From Streptomyces varsoviensis (GTDB taxonomy: Bacteria > Actinomycetota > Actinomycetes > Streptomycetales > Streptomycetaceae), in the NCBI RefSeq assembly GCF_000718635.1, contig NZ_JOBF01000005.1, positions 186,001 to 250,000 of the forward strand: a stretch of DNA of 64,000 bases, in the 5' to 3' direction. Both the position numbers and the translations under genes were made by a program. The notes under the pieces are model-generated. The model had not been told where the DNA came from. It saw nothing but the letters and a program-made list of their open reading frames with translations, and searched no databases. This document shows positions 33,024 to 40,370 of this stretch, piece by piece. The number at the start of each line of letters is the position of its first letter. Position 1 is the first letter of the stretch.

Positions 33024-33547
33024 GCCGCCGGGGCCGGGGTTCCGTCCGGGGCGAAGGAATGGTGGAAGGTAAAGGCGTGCGGCGCGGAACCGTGGTCGCG
33101 CAAATGCTCCAGCCGGGAAACTCCGTCCCGCCAGGTCGGGGTGGAGCCGTCGGAGACCCACCAGCACACGTAATTCGGCTGCCCTGACCTCTCGAACCAG
33201 TCGTAACGCCGGTTCAACGCCGTACGGTGCAGACCGGAGTAGATGGCGTCGAAGGCGGAACGCAGCCCGGCCCAGAGCGAGAGGGTCGCCGCCAGCGCGG
33301 TGGTCTCCGCCGTACGCCCCTTCCCGTACCATTCCGGCACGGCGAACTCCCCCCACACCCCCCAATCCGCCTCAAAGTGCGCCCCCCGCCCACCCTCCGC
33401 CGCCACAGCATGAGCGACGTACCCGGGCTGCCGACCAATCTCCCCGTAGACGCCCTTCCCCATGTCATAAAACTCGCGCGTAAGCGCCCCAGAATCAGCA
33501 AGCGGCCTTTTCAAAACACCGAACGTATACAACGCAAGCCGATCCAT
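33011..33547 (-). CDS. DUF3291 (heme-degrading-monooxygenase-like) protein
   Basis: A 178-residue protein starting MDRLALYTFGVLKRPLADSG, with the DUF3291 dimeric ferredoxin-like fold pattern (FEADWGVWGEFAVPEWYGKGRTAETTALAATLSLWAGLRSAFDAIYSGLH; NYVCWWVSDGSTPTWRDGVSRLEHLRDHGSAPHAFTFHHSF). The function is unknown. GGGAGGG correctly precedes the ATG at 33547. The frame continues upstream into an unrelated acetyltransferase remnant, which is not part of this gene. Confidence 0.86.
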   Translation of the reverse strand: MDRLALYTFGVLKRPLADSGALTREFYDMGKGVYGEIGRQPGYVAHAVAAEGGRGAHFEADWGVWGEFAVPEWYGKGRTAETTALAATLSLWAGLRSAFDAIYSGLHRTALNRRYDWFERSGQPNYVCWWVSDGSTPTWRDGVSRLEHLRDHGSAPHAFTFHHSFAPDGTPAPAAYGR

Positions 33548-33640
33548 AATTCCCTCCCCGAACAGCAACCCTCCAGGCCCCCGAGAAGGTAGCCCCCCGC
33601 CTCTCCCCTGTCGAAGTTGCACATCCTGGCCCGAAATGGC

Positions 33641-33796
33641 TTCCCGCCCAAACCTCACAACAGCGCCCGCGTAGCCATGACCGCGCAGGCGGGCCGGGGT
33701 GTAGACGATGTCCACCTGGATCTGGCCGCCGATCAGCGGGTTCGTTGTCCCGTATCTCTGGAAGCGAGCCATCCCGGTGCGCTGGCCTGGGGTGGT
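33641..33796 (-). pseudogene. GNAT acetyltransferase remnant
   Basis: In the frame above the DUF3291 start, the minus strand encodes GGQIQVDIVYTPARLRGHGY followed by AGAVVRFGREA. This is the acetyl-CoA-binding strand-loop-helix of a GNAT enzyme (V-Y-T-P-x-x-R-G-x-G-Y-A). Normal GNAT sequence is lost on both sides: a stop codon lies just upstream (TGA, complement of about 33797-33799) and downstream it runs into unrelated GRGGGLPSRGPGG. It is a short relic of an inactivated gene. Confidence 0.6.
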
Positions 33797-34020
33797 TCAG
33801 ATTGACGGAGACGGGACAGGCCGACTCGTCTCGCTCAACCTGAGCATTGTTGTCCGCTGTCATTCAACCCAGCCGTTTGACAGCGAACGCAGCCGTTTCG
33901 GCTGGCTGCGGGTGCGAACGTAATCGCGTGCGGTGAAAGTGCTGGTGGGCGGCCCAGCCCGAGGGCGCTCGCGGTCACACAGCGTTCCAGCAGCGGCACC
34001 CCTCCCATCCTCTGGTCGTC

Positions 34021-34230
34021 CTACAGGTGGTCGAGGGGTTCGGCGGCGTACGTTCCGTCGCCCAGCGGGGCATCGGTTAGCTCGAAGCGTTGGGGGAGGC
34101 TGCCGACCCGGCGAGTGACAACGCTGCCGGGGGCCCGGGTGGTCTCGTAGTAGAGAGGAGTGCCGTCGGCCCCGGCGGTTCCAAGCAGACTGAAGCGGCG
34201 ACCAGGCGCACAAACTGGCGGGCGTCCTCA
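34021..34230 (-). pseudogene. possible relic of a protein-coding gene
   Basis: On the minus strand, a 60-70-codon frame without a start reads RRFSLLGTAGADGTPLYYET, then TRAPGSVVTRRVGSLPQRFE, then LTDAPLGDGTYAAEPLDHL and a stop at 34021. The composition and secondary-structure pattern look protein-like, unlike the overlapping 173-codon frame. The upstream part (NEDARQFVRLVAA in another frame) is separated by a 14-bp tandem duplication (34226-34253), which would cause a frameshift. No family is recognised. Confidence 0.35.
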
Positions 34231-34253
34231 TTGGAGCTTCCTCATTGGAGCTT
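34226..34253 (+). repeat. 14-bp perfect tandem duplication
   Basis: CCTCATTGGAGCTT is repeated twice head-to-tail. On the minus strand each copy reads AGGAAGCTCCAATG once the flanking base is included, that is, a ribosome-binding-like AGGAAG plus ATG. Being 14 bp, the duplication shifts any reading frame that crosses it. Confidence 0.85.
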
Positions 34254-34323
34254 CCTGCGGTTCCGCAGCGCGGAGAAGCTGATTGCGACGCGTATCCCTC
34301 TGTCCGGCTGGCGTGTACGGCCT

Positions 34324-34396
34324 GGCCACGGGTTTCGTGGCCGGTCAAAGTTTGATGCCGTAGATCAAGGTTCGGTGACACAGGTCACCGAACCTG
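34324..34396 (+). repeat. left 73-bp inverted repeat of a putative mobile cassette
   Basis: This copy matches the reverse complement of 35900-35972 at 71 of 73 positions. It contains two internal hairpins: GGCCACG-GGTTT-CGTGGCC at the outer end and GGTTCGGTGAC-ACAG-GTCACCGAACC at the inner end. The secreted hydrolase gene lies between the two copies. Confidence 0.9.
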
Positions 34397-34606
34397 CGGG
34401 TTCGCGAGCCCGAGGTGATCCGTATGGTCTCGCAACCGGACGAACCGCCGACCGCGTCAGCCCTCAGGGGGTAAACCGTGGGCCGATGTCCTCGCGAGAA
34501 ATCAAACGGTGGGCCGTTGGTGCGCGGGAGCGGCATGTGACAGCGTTCCCTTGTGCCCACGGACTGTCCGTCGCGGCACGATTGACGTTCCGTCACCAGG
34601 AGGGCC

Positions 34607-35812
34607 ATGACCACCACGCCGTTCATCAGCCGGAAGGGCATGACGCGCCGCAGAGTGCTCGGAGCCGCGCTGGCCGCCGGGGCCGCCGTGCCGCTCGCCA
34701 CCGGTGCCGATCTGGCCGCGGCCAAATCGGCACCGACGCGGCTCATGCTGCCCGTGCCCACCGGACCGCACCCGGTGGGCACGGTCCCACTGCACCTTGT
34801 CGACCGGTCACGTCCGGACCACATCGCGGGCCCCGGGCACTTTCGCGAGCTGATGGCCACCGTCTGGTACCCCGCCCGGGACGTCCAGCGGTACCCGGTG
34901 GCGCCCTGGATGCCGGCCGGCGCACTTCAGGCGCTCCTCACCAACGCCGGGTTCGGCGAGCTGACCCCCCTGGGGCCGCTCTCTGCCGGCCATGTGGGCG
35001 CTCCGGTGCGGCGATCGGGCCGACGGCTGCCCGTGGTCGTGTTCTCGCACGGCGCACACAGTCACCAGGGCGACCACACCGTCATGGTCCAGGAGCTCGC
35101 CAGCCACGGATACGCGGCTGTGACGGTGGCTCACCAGTACGACACCTACACCGAGTTCCCGAACGGTCGGATCGTCGTCCCGATCGATGACGAGCAGGCG
35201 CCGACGCTTCCCGGGGACTTCGCAGCCGACCTGCGCTTCGTCCTCGACTGCGTCGAGCAGCTCGCCGCCGGACGCAATCCGGACGTCGACCACAGGGAGC
35301 TGCCGGCCGGACTGCTCGGCTCCCTCGACCCGCGGCGCATGGGCGCGTTCGGCTGGTCGAAGGGCGGGACGGCCACCGCCTCCGCCATGCTCGCGGACGA
35401 ACGCATCCGGGCCGGGCTGAGCCTCGACGGTCCGATGCAGATGAAACCGCCACTGACCGGCGACTTGGACCGGCCGTTCATGATGATGTCCGCCGAGTAC
35501 ACCCGGGCCACGCACCCCGAGGTCGCCGCGTTCTGGTCGCACCTGCGGGGCTGGCGGCTGAACATCCAGGCCCAGGGGGCCGCCCACATCTCCTACGGCG
35601 ACAACGAGGCGCTGTTCCCACAGGTGGCGAAGCTGCTCGGATGGAGCAAGAAGCAGCTCCAGGACGTGATCGGCACCCTCGATCCCGACCAGGCGGTGAA
35701 GATCCAGCAGGCGTACCCGCTCGCGTTCTTCGACAAGCACCTGCGCCACCGCCGGGGCCACCTGCTCGACGGGCCGTCCCCAGCCTTCCCGGCAGTGACG
35801 TTCCTCCCTTGA
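34607..35812 (+). CDS. Tat-exported alpha/beta hydrolase (PAF-acetylhydrolase/lipase-like)
   Basis: A 401-residue exported hydrolase. The Tat-like signal is GMTRRRVLGAALAAGAAVPLATGADLAAA. The mature enzyme has RELMATVWYPA, the oxyanion-hole VVFSHGAHSHQGDH, the nucleophile elbow GAFGWSKGGTATA (Ser251) and a late catalytic His in GAAHISYGD. It resembles the platelet-activating-factor acetylhydrolase/streptomycete lipase group acting on lipid esters. CAGGAGGGCC before the ATG supports the start. It is the only intact gene between 73-bp inverted repeats and stands next to a broken transposase, so it may be a passenger of a mobile element. Confidence 0.88.
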   Translation: MTTTPFISRKGMTRRRVLGAALAAGAAVPLATGADLAAAKSAPTRLMLPVPTGPHPVGTVPLHLVDRSRPDHIAGPGHFRELMATVWYPARDVQRYPVAPWMPAGALQALLTNAGFGELTPLGPLSAGHVGAPVRRSGRRLPVVVFSHGAHSHQGDHTVMVQELASHGYAAVTVAHQYDTYTEFPNGRIVVPIDDEQAPTLPGDFAADLRFVLDCVEQLAAGRNPDVDHRELPAGLLGSLDPRRMGAFGWSKGGTATASAMLADERIRAGLSLDGPMQMKPPLTGDLDRPFMMMSAEYTRATHPEVAAFWSHLRGWRLNIQAQGAAHISYGDNEALFPQVAKLLGWSKKQLQDVIGTLDPDQAVKIQQAYPLAFFDKHLRHRRGHLLDGPSPAFPAVTFLP

Positions 35813-35899
35813 GTACCTGGGACCGCAGCACCGCGGTCCCTCGCAGGCCCTTGGGGGAGCAGGACGGCTGGACCGAGTTCTACGTCGGCCCCGGAATCC

Positions 35900-35972
35900 C
35901 AGGTTCGGTGACCTGTGTCACCGAACCTTGATCTACGGCATCAAAGTTTGACCGGCCACGAAACCCCTGGCC
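35900..35972 (-). repeat. right 73-bp inverted repeat of a putative mobile cassette
   Basis: This is the inverted partner of 34324-34396, with two mismatches (one in the central CAAAGTTTG box, one in the outer hairpin). It directly abuts the 3' end of a decayed Mu/TniA-type transposase, which places it where the end of such a transposon would be expected. No target-site duplication is evident outside the two copies. Confidence 0.9.
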
Positions 35973-35974
35973 AC

Positions 35975-36451
35975 CCGCCCTTGCCCCGGCGGCCCCGGTT
36001 CCGTCACCGGGGCCGCCGGCCGCGCGGTCCAGCAGCCTGACGGCGGCCTGTGCGATTTCCTCCTCGTGCGGCCGACGGCCTGCGCGTTCGGCCAGCACCT
36101 GGTGAGCCCGGTCGAAGACCAGCTCGCCCATCGGGACCGGCAGGCCCGCAAGTGGCGCCAGGTCGCGGTGACCCGCCCTTCGCCGCGGTGGTTGCGTACC
36201 CAGACGCAGGAGATGCCGTAGGGGTCGTAGTGGACCTCCCAACCCCGCTCGCCCTGGCCGGCACCGGACGGCTGAACGCGGAAGGGGCTCAACTCCGCAC
36301 CGTCATAGGCGCGGTGGCCCAGGCGGATGCCGTAGGAGTTGATCCTCCGTTGGCAGCGGGGCAGCAGCTCGATGTACTCGTCTGGGCTGAGCGCGACCGG
36401 GACGTGCCCGGCCCCCGAGACCAGGACGGCGTACTTCTCGTTCGGACTCAC
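35975..36451 (-). pseudogene. Mu/TniA-type transposase C-terminal remnant, frameshifted
   Basis: The minus strand encodes the Mu-type transposase C-terminal region: LSPDEYIELLPRCQRRINSY, GIRLGHRAYDGAELSPFR, then EVHYDPYGISCVWVRNHRGE. After TWRHL the frame breaks (about 36150), and the sequence resumes in another frame as LPVPMGELVFDRAHQVLAER and EEEIAQAAVRLLDRAAGG. The catalytic DDE core and N-terminus are missing; the fragment begins at about 36451 beside the promoter of the XRE gene. It is therefore dead. Mu/TnsB-like transposases act on long, repeat-containing ends, which fits the adjacent 73-bp inverted repeats. Confidence 0.85.
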
Positions 36452-36484
36452 ACGACCGACCGCGGCAGCAGCCGGAGTGGCATA

Positions 36485-36520
36485 GCTAACTTTTGCAAGC
36501 GGGCGCTTGCAGGAGTTAGC
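36485..36520. promoter_or_regulatory. 36-bp nested palindrome upstream of the XRE gene
   Basis: The inner palindrome TGCAAGCGGGCGCTTGCA (36494-36511) is perfect over 7+7 bases with a GGGC centre. It is nested in outer arms GCTAAC (36485-36490) and GTTAGC (36515-36520), also perfect. It ends 22 nt before the XRE start codon, so it is very likely an operator, most simply for autoregulation by that protein. Confidence 0.8.
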
Positions 36521-36542
36521 GGGGGTGGTGCAGCATCGAGGC

Positions 36543-36938
36543 ATGGCATCACTGAACGTCGGCAATCTCGGCGAGTTCCTGCGGGAGCAGCGGCGCTCCG
36601 CGCAGCTCTCGTTGCGGCAGCTCGCCGATGCCGCCGGGGTGTCGAACCCGTATCTCAGCCAGATCGAGCGCGGGCTGCGCAAGCCGAGCGCGGACATTTT
36701 GCAGCAGCTCGCCAAGGCGCTGCGGATCTCCGCCGAGACGCTGTACGTGCAGGCCGGGATCCTCGATGAGCGGGACCGGGACGAGGCCGAGGTGCGGAGT
36801 GTGATCCTCGCCGATCCCTCGATCAACGAGCGGCAGAAACAGGTGCTGCTCCAGATTTACGAGTCCTTCCGCAAGGAGAACGGGCTCGCGCCGGACCACG
36901 AAGACGGCGACGACGAAGCAGGCACATCCTCAAGCTGA
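36543..36938 (+). CDS. XRE-type helix-turn-helix regulator
   Basis: A 131-residue protein: an N-terminal HTH_3 domain (LGEFLREQRRSAQLSLRQLADAAGVSNPYLSQIERGLRKPSADILQQLAKALRISAETLYVQAG), then a helical C-terminal region (VRSVILADPSINERQKQVLLQIYESFRKEN) and an acidic tail. The ATG at 36543 follows a large palindrome. It is 17 nt upstream of the HbhA-like gene on the same strand, so the two are probably co-transcribed and the regulator may control its partner. The ligand is unknown. Confidence 0.9.
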   Translation: MASLNVGNLGEFLREQRRSAQLSLRQLADAAGVSNPYLSQIERGLRKPSADILQQLAKALRISAETLYVQAGILDERDRDEAEVRSVILADPSINERQKQVLLQIYESFRKENGLAPDHEDGDDEAGTSSS

Positions 36939-36955
36939 TCCGGGAGACCATCGCC

Positions 36956-37579
36956 ATGGCCATCACCGAAGACATCCGCAAGACCCTTACCGACCCGAAG
37001 CCGCTCTACGCCGCGGCCGGGGCCGCCGACGCGACCGCCGAGAAGATCGGGCAGCTCATCGCCGAGGCGCCCGGCTTCCTCGCCGAGCTGCGCGAGACCG
37101 ACCCCAAGGCCGTGCAGGAGCGGGTCACCCGGCAGGCCAAGGAGGCCCAGGTGACCGTGCAGGCCAAGGTCACCGAGGTGTTCGGGTCCCTCGACACGGA
37201 CCTGAAGAAGTGGCGCGACACCGCGCAGGACCTGGCGCTCCAGGGCGTGGGCCAGGCCGTCGGGTACGCGGCCAAGGCCGGCGAGACGTACGAGAAGCTG
37301 GCCGAGCGCGGGCGGGAGGCGGTGCAGACCTGGCGCGGCGAGGCCGCCGAGGAGGTCGCCGAGATCGCCGTCGCCATCGAGCCCGACTCCGAGGAGTCCG
37401 CCGACCAGGGCGGGTCGCGGAGCGCGGCCGGAACGCAGGGCGCGGCCGGCGGCACGGCCAAGAGCGAGTCCACCGCCCCGCAGGCCGCGGCGGCCCCGCA
37501 GTCCGCCGCCAAGAAGCCCGCGGCCCGCAAGCCCGCCTCCACCGCCAAGAAGCCCGCCCCCAAGGGCTCCGACCAGTAG
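36956..37579 (+). CDS. HbhA-like (heparin-binding hemagglutinin-type) coiled-coil protein
   Basis: A 207-residue protein. The N-terminal half (DPKPLYAAAGAADATAEKIGQLIAE...VTRQAKEAQVTVQAKVTEVFGSLDTDLKKWRDTAQDLALQG) is a long coiled coil matching mycobacterial HbhA. The C-terminal tail is Lys/Ala/Pro-rich (AAKKPAARKPASTAKKPAPKGS), as in the HbhA heparin-binding tail. Streptomycete members are not adhesins; roles at membranes or lipid bodies have been suggested for the family. There is no signal peptide. It is linked to the XRE gene 17 nt upstream. Confidence 0.85.
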   Translation: MAITEDIRKTLTDPKPLYAAAGAADATAEKIGQLIAEAPGFLAELRETDPKAVQERVTRQAKEAQVTVQAKVTEVFGSLDTDLKKWRDTAQDLALQGVGQAVGYAAKAGETYEKLAERGREAVQTWRGEAAEEVAEIAVAIEPDSEESADQGGSRSAAGTQGAAGGTAKSESTAPQAAAAPQSAAKKPAARKPASTAKKPAPKGSDQ

Positions 37580-37746
37580 GAACCAGTCAGCGCCGGTGAG
37601 AGACCCCGCGCGGGCCGGGCACGCACCACGTGTCCGGCCCGTTCTACCGGTACGGTGGCGTGGCGGCGTACGCCGGTCCGTACGAGCCCCGGACGAGCCC
37701 CAAACGATCACGAGACCAGAGGACTGAGGACTGAGAGGTGAACGGC

Positions 37747-38091
37747 ATGCTGGTGCAAGCCTTCGGCAACGTCATGTACTGGGTGTCGATCGGCCTGCTG
37801 GTCTTCACGCTGGTCGCGTTCATCGACGCCGCCATCCACCGCGAGGACGCCTACCGCGCCGCCGACAAGCAGACCAAGCCGTTCTGGCTGATCATCCTCG
37901 GCATCGCGGCCGCCGTGAACCTCTTCATGGGCGTCCTGTCCTTCCTGCCGATCATCGGGCTCATCGCCACCATCGTCTACATGGTGGACGTGCGCCCCGC
38001 GCTCAAGCAGGTCTCCGGCCGGCGCGGCGGCCCGCGCCGCGGCGGCTCCAGCTCGGACGGGCCGTACGGGCCGTACAACGGCGGTCGGTGA
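37747..38091 (+). CDS. DUF2516 membrane protein
   Basis: A protein of about 114 residues: a first membrane segment (VMYWVSIGLLVFTLVAFIDAAIHRED), the family motif YRAADKQTKPFWLIILGIAA, a second and third hydrophobic stretch, and the C-terminal VDVRPALKQVSGRRGG tail. This is DUF2516, conserved in actinobacteria, function unknown. The ATG at 37747 is preferred (GAGAGG upstream); a GTG at 37738 is possible. A short 3' repeat (GTACGGCCGTACAACGGCGG) recurs after the stop. Confidence 0.85.
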   Translation: MLVQAFGNVMYWVSIGLLVFTLVAFIDAAIHREDAYRAADKQTKPFWLIILGIAAAVNLFMGVLSFLPIIGLIATIVYMVDVRPALKQVSGRRGGPRRGGSSSDGPYGPYNGGR

Positions 38092-38168
38092 CCAGCGCGG
38101 CCAAGCCCGACCAGCGACGGGAGCCGGCTGATCCGTACGGCCGTACAACGGCGGCCGTTAGCCGGCCC

Positions 38169-39443
38169 TTAGCCCTGTCCGAGCGGCCCCCGGTCCAGGA
38201 GCAGCACCGCCACGTCGTCCGTCAACTCCCCGCCGTTCAGGTCCCGCACCTCCCTCACCGCCGCGTCCAGCAGCTTCTCCCCCCGCAGCCCCTCCTGGAA
38301 CTGACGGCCAATCAACTCGGCCATCCCCTCCTGCCCCAGCCGCTGCGTGCCCGTGCCGACCCGGCCCTCGATGAGGCCGTCCGTATACATCAACAGGCTC
38401 CACTCCGCGCCCAGTTCGAGTTCGTGACGCGGCCAGCGGGCCTGCGGCAGCAGGCCGAGGGCCGGGCCGCCGTCCTCGTACGGGAGCAGCAGCGGTAACG
38501 GCGAATCCGGCCGTACGAGCAGGGGCGTCGGGTGGCCCGCGAGGAACATCCCCGCGGTGCGGCCGTCCGCCGCGATGTCGACGGTGCAGAGCGTCGCGAA
38601 GATCTCCTCGTTGGCGCGCTCGTGCTCCAGGACCCGCTGGAGCGTCGAGAGCAGTACATCGCCGCTCAGCCCGGCGAAGGTCAACGCCCGCCAGGCGATG
38701 CGCAGTTCGACGCCTAGCGCGGCCTCGTCCGGGCCGTGCCCGCAGACGTCGCCGATCATCGCGTGCACGGTCCCGTCGGGCGTACGGACCGTGTCGTAGA
38801 AGTCGCCGCCGAGCAGCGCCCGGCTGCGGCCGGGGCGGTAGCGGGCGGCGAAGCTGAGATCGGAGCCGTCCAGCAGCGGCGTGGGCAGCAGGCCGCGCTC
38901 CAGCCGGGCGTTCTCCTGCGCGCGCAGCCGCGACTCGCTGAGCTGGCGCTGCGCGACATCGGCGCGCTTGCGCTCGACGGCGTAGCGGATCGCGCGGCTC
39001 AGCACCCGTTCGTCCAGCTCGTCGCGGAAGAGATAGTCCTGCGCCCCGACCCGTACGGCCTCGGTCGCCCGTTCCGCGTCCGTCTCGGCGGTCAGCGCCA
39101 GCACGGCGTGGCGCGGCGCGAGCCGCAGCACCTCCCGCAGCGTGTCCAGCGCGTCCCCCGCCTCGGGGCAGGCGCCCGGCAGCGCGAGGTCGAGGAGGAT
39201 GCAGTGCACGTCGTCCGTGAGCAGCCGGGTCGCCTCGGTGAGATTGCGGGCCGTACGGATGCGTACCGGCTTGCCCGACGCGTCCAGCATCTCGGGCACG
39301 GACAGCGCGCCCGCCGGATCGTCCTCGATGACGAGCAGGGAGAGGCCGCCGTCGGACGGCGCGGCGGCGGTCCTGGGCTGCGGCAGCGTCCGTGCCTCGC
39401 CGGGCGGAGCCGCCCGCGGCCCTGGCACGGGTACGGACATCGG
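38169..39443 (-). CDS. response regulator with SpoIIE-type PP2C phosphatase domain
   Basis: A 424-residue protein. The receiver domain has LLVIEDDPAG, the phospho-acceptor Asp in CILLDLALPGA, and a Thr/Lys-side LALTAETDAERATEAVRVGAQDYLFRDE. A linker coiled coil (VERKRADVAQRQLSESRLRAQENARLERGLLP) follows, and then a PP2C/RsbU domain with GGDFYDTV, GDVCGHGPDEAALGVELRIAWRAL, FLAGHPTPLLV and YTDGLIEGR. It should dephosphorylate an anti-anti-sigma factor when its receiver is phosphorylated. GGGGGAGGGAAGGG precedes the ATG. No cognate kinase or anti-sigma gene is adjacent. Confidence 0.92.
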   Translation of the reverse strand, partial: PMSVPVPGPRAAPPGEARTLPQPRTAAAPSDGGLSLLVIEDDPAGALSVPEMLDASGKPVRIRTARNLTEATRLLTDDVHCILLDLALPGACPEAGDALDTLREVLRLAPRHAVLALTAETDAERATEAVRVGAQDYLFRDELDERVLSRAIRYAVERKRADVAQRQLSESRLRAQENARLERGLLPTPLLDGSDLSFAARYRPGRSRALLGGDFYDTVRTPDGTVHAMIGDVCGHGPDEAALGVELRIAWRALTFAGLSGDVLLSTLQRVLEHERANEEIFATLCTVDIAADGRTAGMFLAGHPTPLLVRPDSPLPLLLPYEDGGPALGLLPQARWPRHELELGAEWSLLMYTDGLIEGRVGTGTQRLGQEGMAELIGRQFQEGLRGEKLLDAAVREVRDLNGGELTDDVAVLLLDRGPLGQG

Positions 39444-39660
39444 TTCGCTTCCCTTCCCTCCCCCATGAATCCATGGCACGCCGGAGGGCACGGGGCCCCG
39501 GGAGGCGCGGCCCCCTCGGGCGCGGCGGCCGCCGATCAGCGGGGCCACCGGACGCGACCATAGCCCCAGGGCACGGCCCAACGGAATGGCATCACGTGAT
39601 TCGCACGTGTCATATGACGCCCCCCGCCTGGCATTTCGCCTGCCACGCGACAATCGGGCA

Positions 39661-40230
39661 ATGACAAACATCACGCTGGTCCAGGGCGACATCACCGAGC
39701 AGTCCGTCGACGCCGTCGTCAACGCCGCGAACACCTCGCTCCTCGGCGGCGGCGGTGTCGACGGCGCCATCCACCGCCGCGGCGGCCCGGAGATCCTCGC
39801 CGAGTGCCGCGCCCTGCGCGCCTCCCACTACGGCCGCGGGCTGCCGCCGGGACAGGCCGTCGCGACGACCGCGGGCCGCCTCCCCGCCCGCTGGGTCATC
39901 CACACGGTCGGCCCGGTCCACTCCGAGCACGAGGACCGCTCCGACCTCCTCGCCTCCTGTTACCGCGAGTCACTGCGCGTCGCCGGCGAGCTGGGCGCCG
40001 CCACGGTCGCCTTCCCGGCGATCTCCACAGGCGTCTACCGCTGGCCGCTCGCGGACGCCGCCCGCATCGCGCTGCGTACGGTCCGTACAGAACTTGAAAC
40101 CGTTCGTGACGGCGACAGTGACCCAAGCGCCGGAACCGGCAACATCCCCGGAATCACCGAAGTCCGCTTCGTCCTCTTCGACGCCCAGGCGTACGCCGCC
40201 TTCGACGACGCCCTGCGGGAGCTCCCCTGA
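39661..40230 (+). CDS. macro-domain ADP-ribose/O-acetyl-ADP-ribose hydrolase
   Basis: A 189-residue MacroD-type protein: ITLVQGDITEQSVDAVVNAANTSLLGGGGVDGAIHRRGGPEI with the catalytic-loop Asn and Asp, GQAVATTAGRLPARWVIHTVGP, and VAFPAISTGVYRWPLADAARIA. Such enzymes remove ADP-ribose from proteins or hydrolyse O-acetyl-ADP-ribose. It is divergent from the PP2C regulator. An insertion at about residues 145-160 (DGDSDPSAGTGNIPGI) is longer than in typical members. A 36-bp repeat starts exactly at its stop codon. Confidence 0.92.
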   Translation: MTNITLVQGDITEQSVDAVVNAANTSLLGGGGVDGAIHRRGGPEILAECRALRASHYGRGLPPGQAVATTAGRLPARWVIHTVGPVHSEHEDRSDLLASCYRESLRVAGELGAATVAFPAISTGVYRWPLADAARIALRTVRTELETVRDGDSDPSAGTGNIPGITEVRFVLFDAQAYAAFDDALRELP

Positions 40231-40357
40231 CCCCGCCGCCCATCAGCATCCCGCAGCTCCCCGACGCCCCGCCGCCCATCAGCACCCCGCAGCTCCCCGA
40301 CGCCCCGCCGTCCCTCAGCCTCCCGCCGCTCCCCGACACCCCGCCGTCCCTCAGCAT
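40229..40357 (+). repeat. 36-bp tandem repeat, about 3.6 copies
   Basis: Units beginning GACGCCCCGCCG start at 40229 (as GACCCC), 40263 or 40264, 40299 and 40335; the last two intervals are exactly 36 bp. Each unit contains CATCAGCACCCCGCAGCTCC or a variant. The macro-domain gene ends with GACGCCCTGCGGGAGCTCCC, which resembles the unit, so the array may have grown from the 3' end of that gene. Confidence 0.82.
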
Positions 40358-40370
40358 GCCCCGCCCCACC

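Noticed and set aside
33860..34381. A 173-codon minus-strand frame
   Set aside because: It is Arg/Pro/Ser-rich with no protein-like pattern and starts inside the inverted repeat. A different frame (34021-34230) looks more like a decayed gene.
36494..36511. ClgR/Nur/Zur box
   Set aside because: The palindrome TGCAAGC-GGGC-GCTTGCA does not match the known GTTCGC-type ClgR site or metal-regulator boxes; it is better treated as an uncharacterised operator of the adjacent XRE protein.
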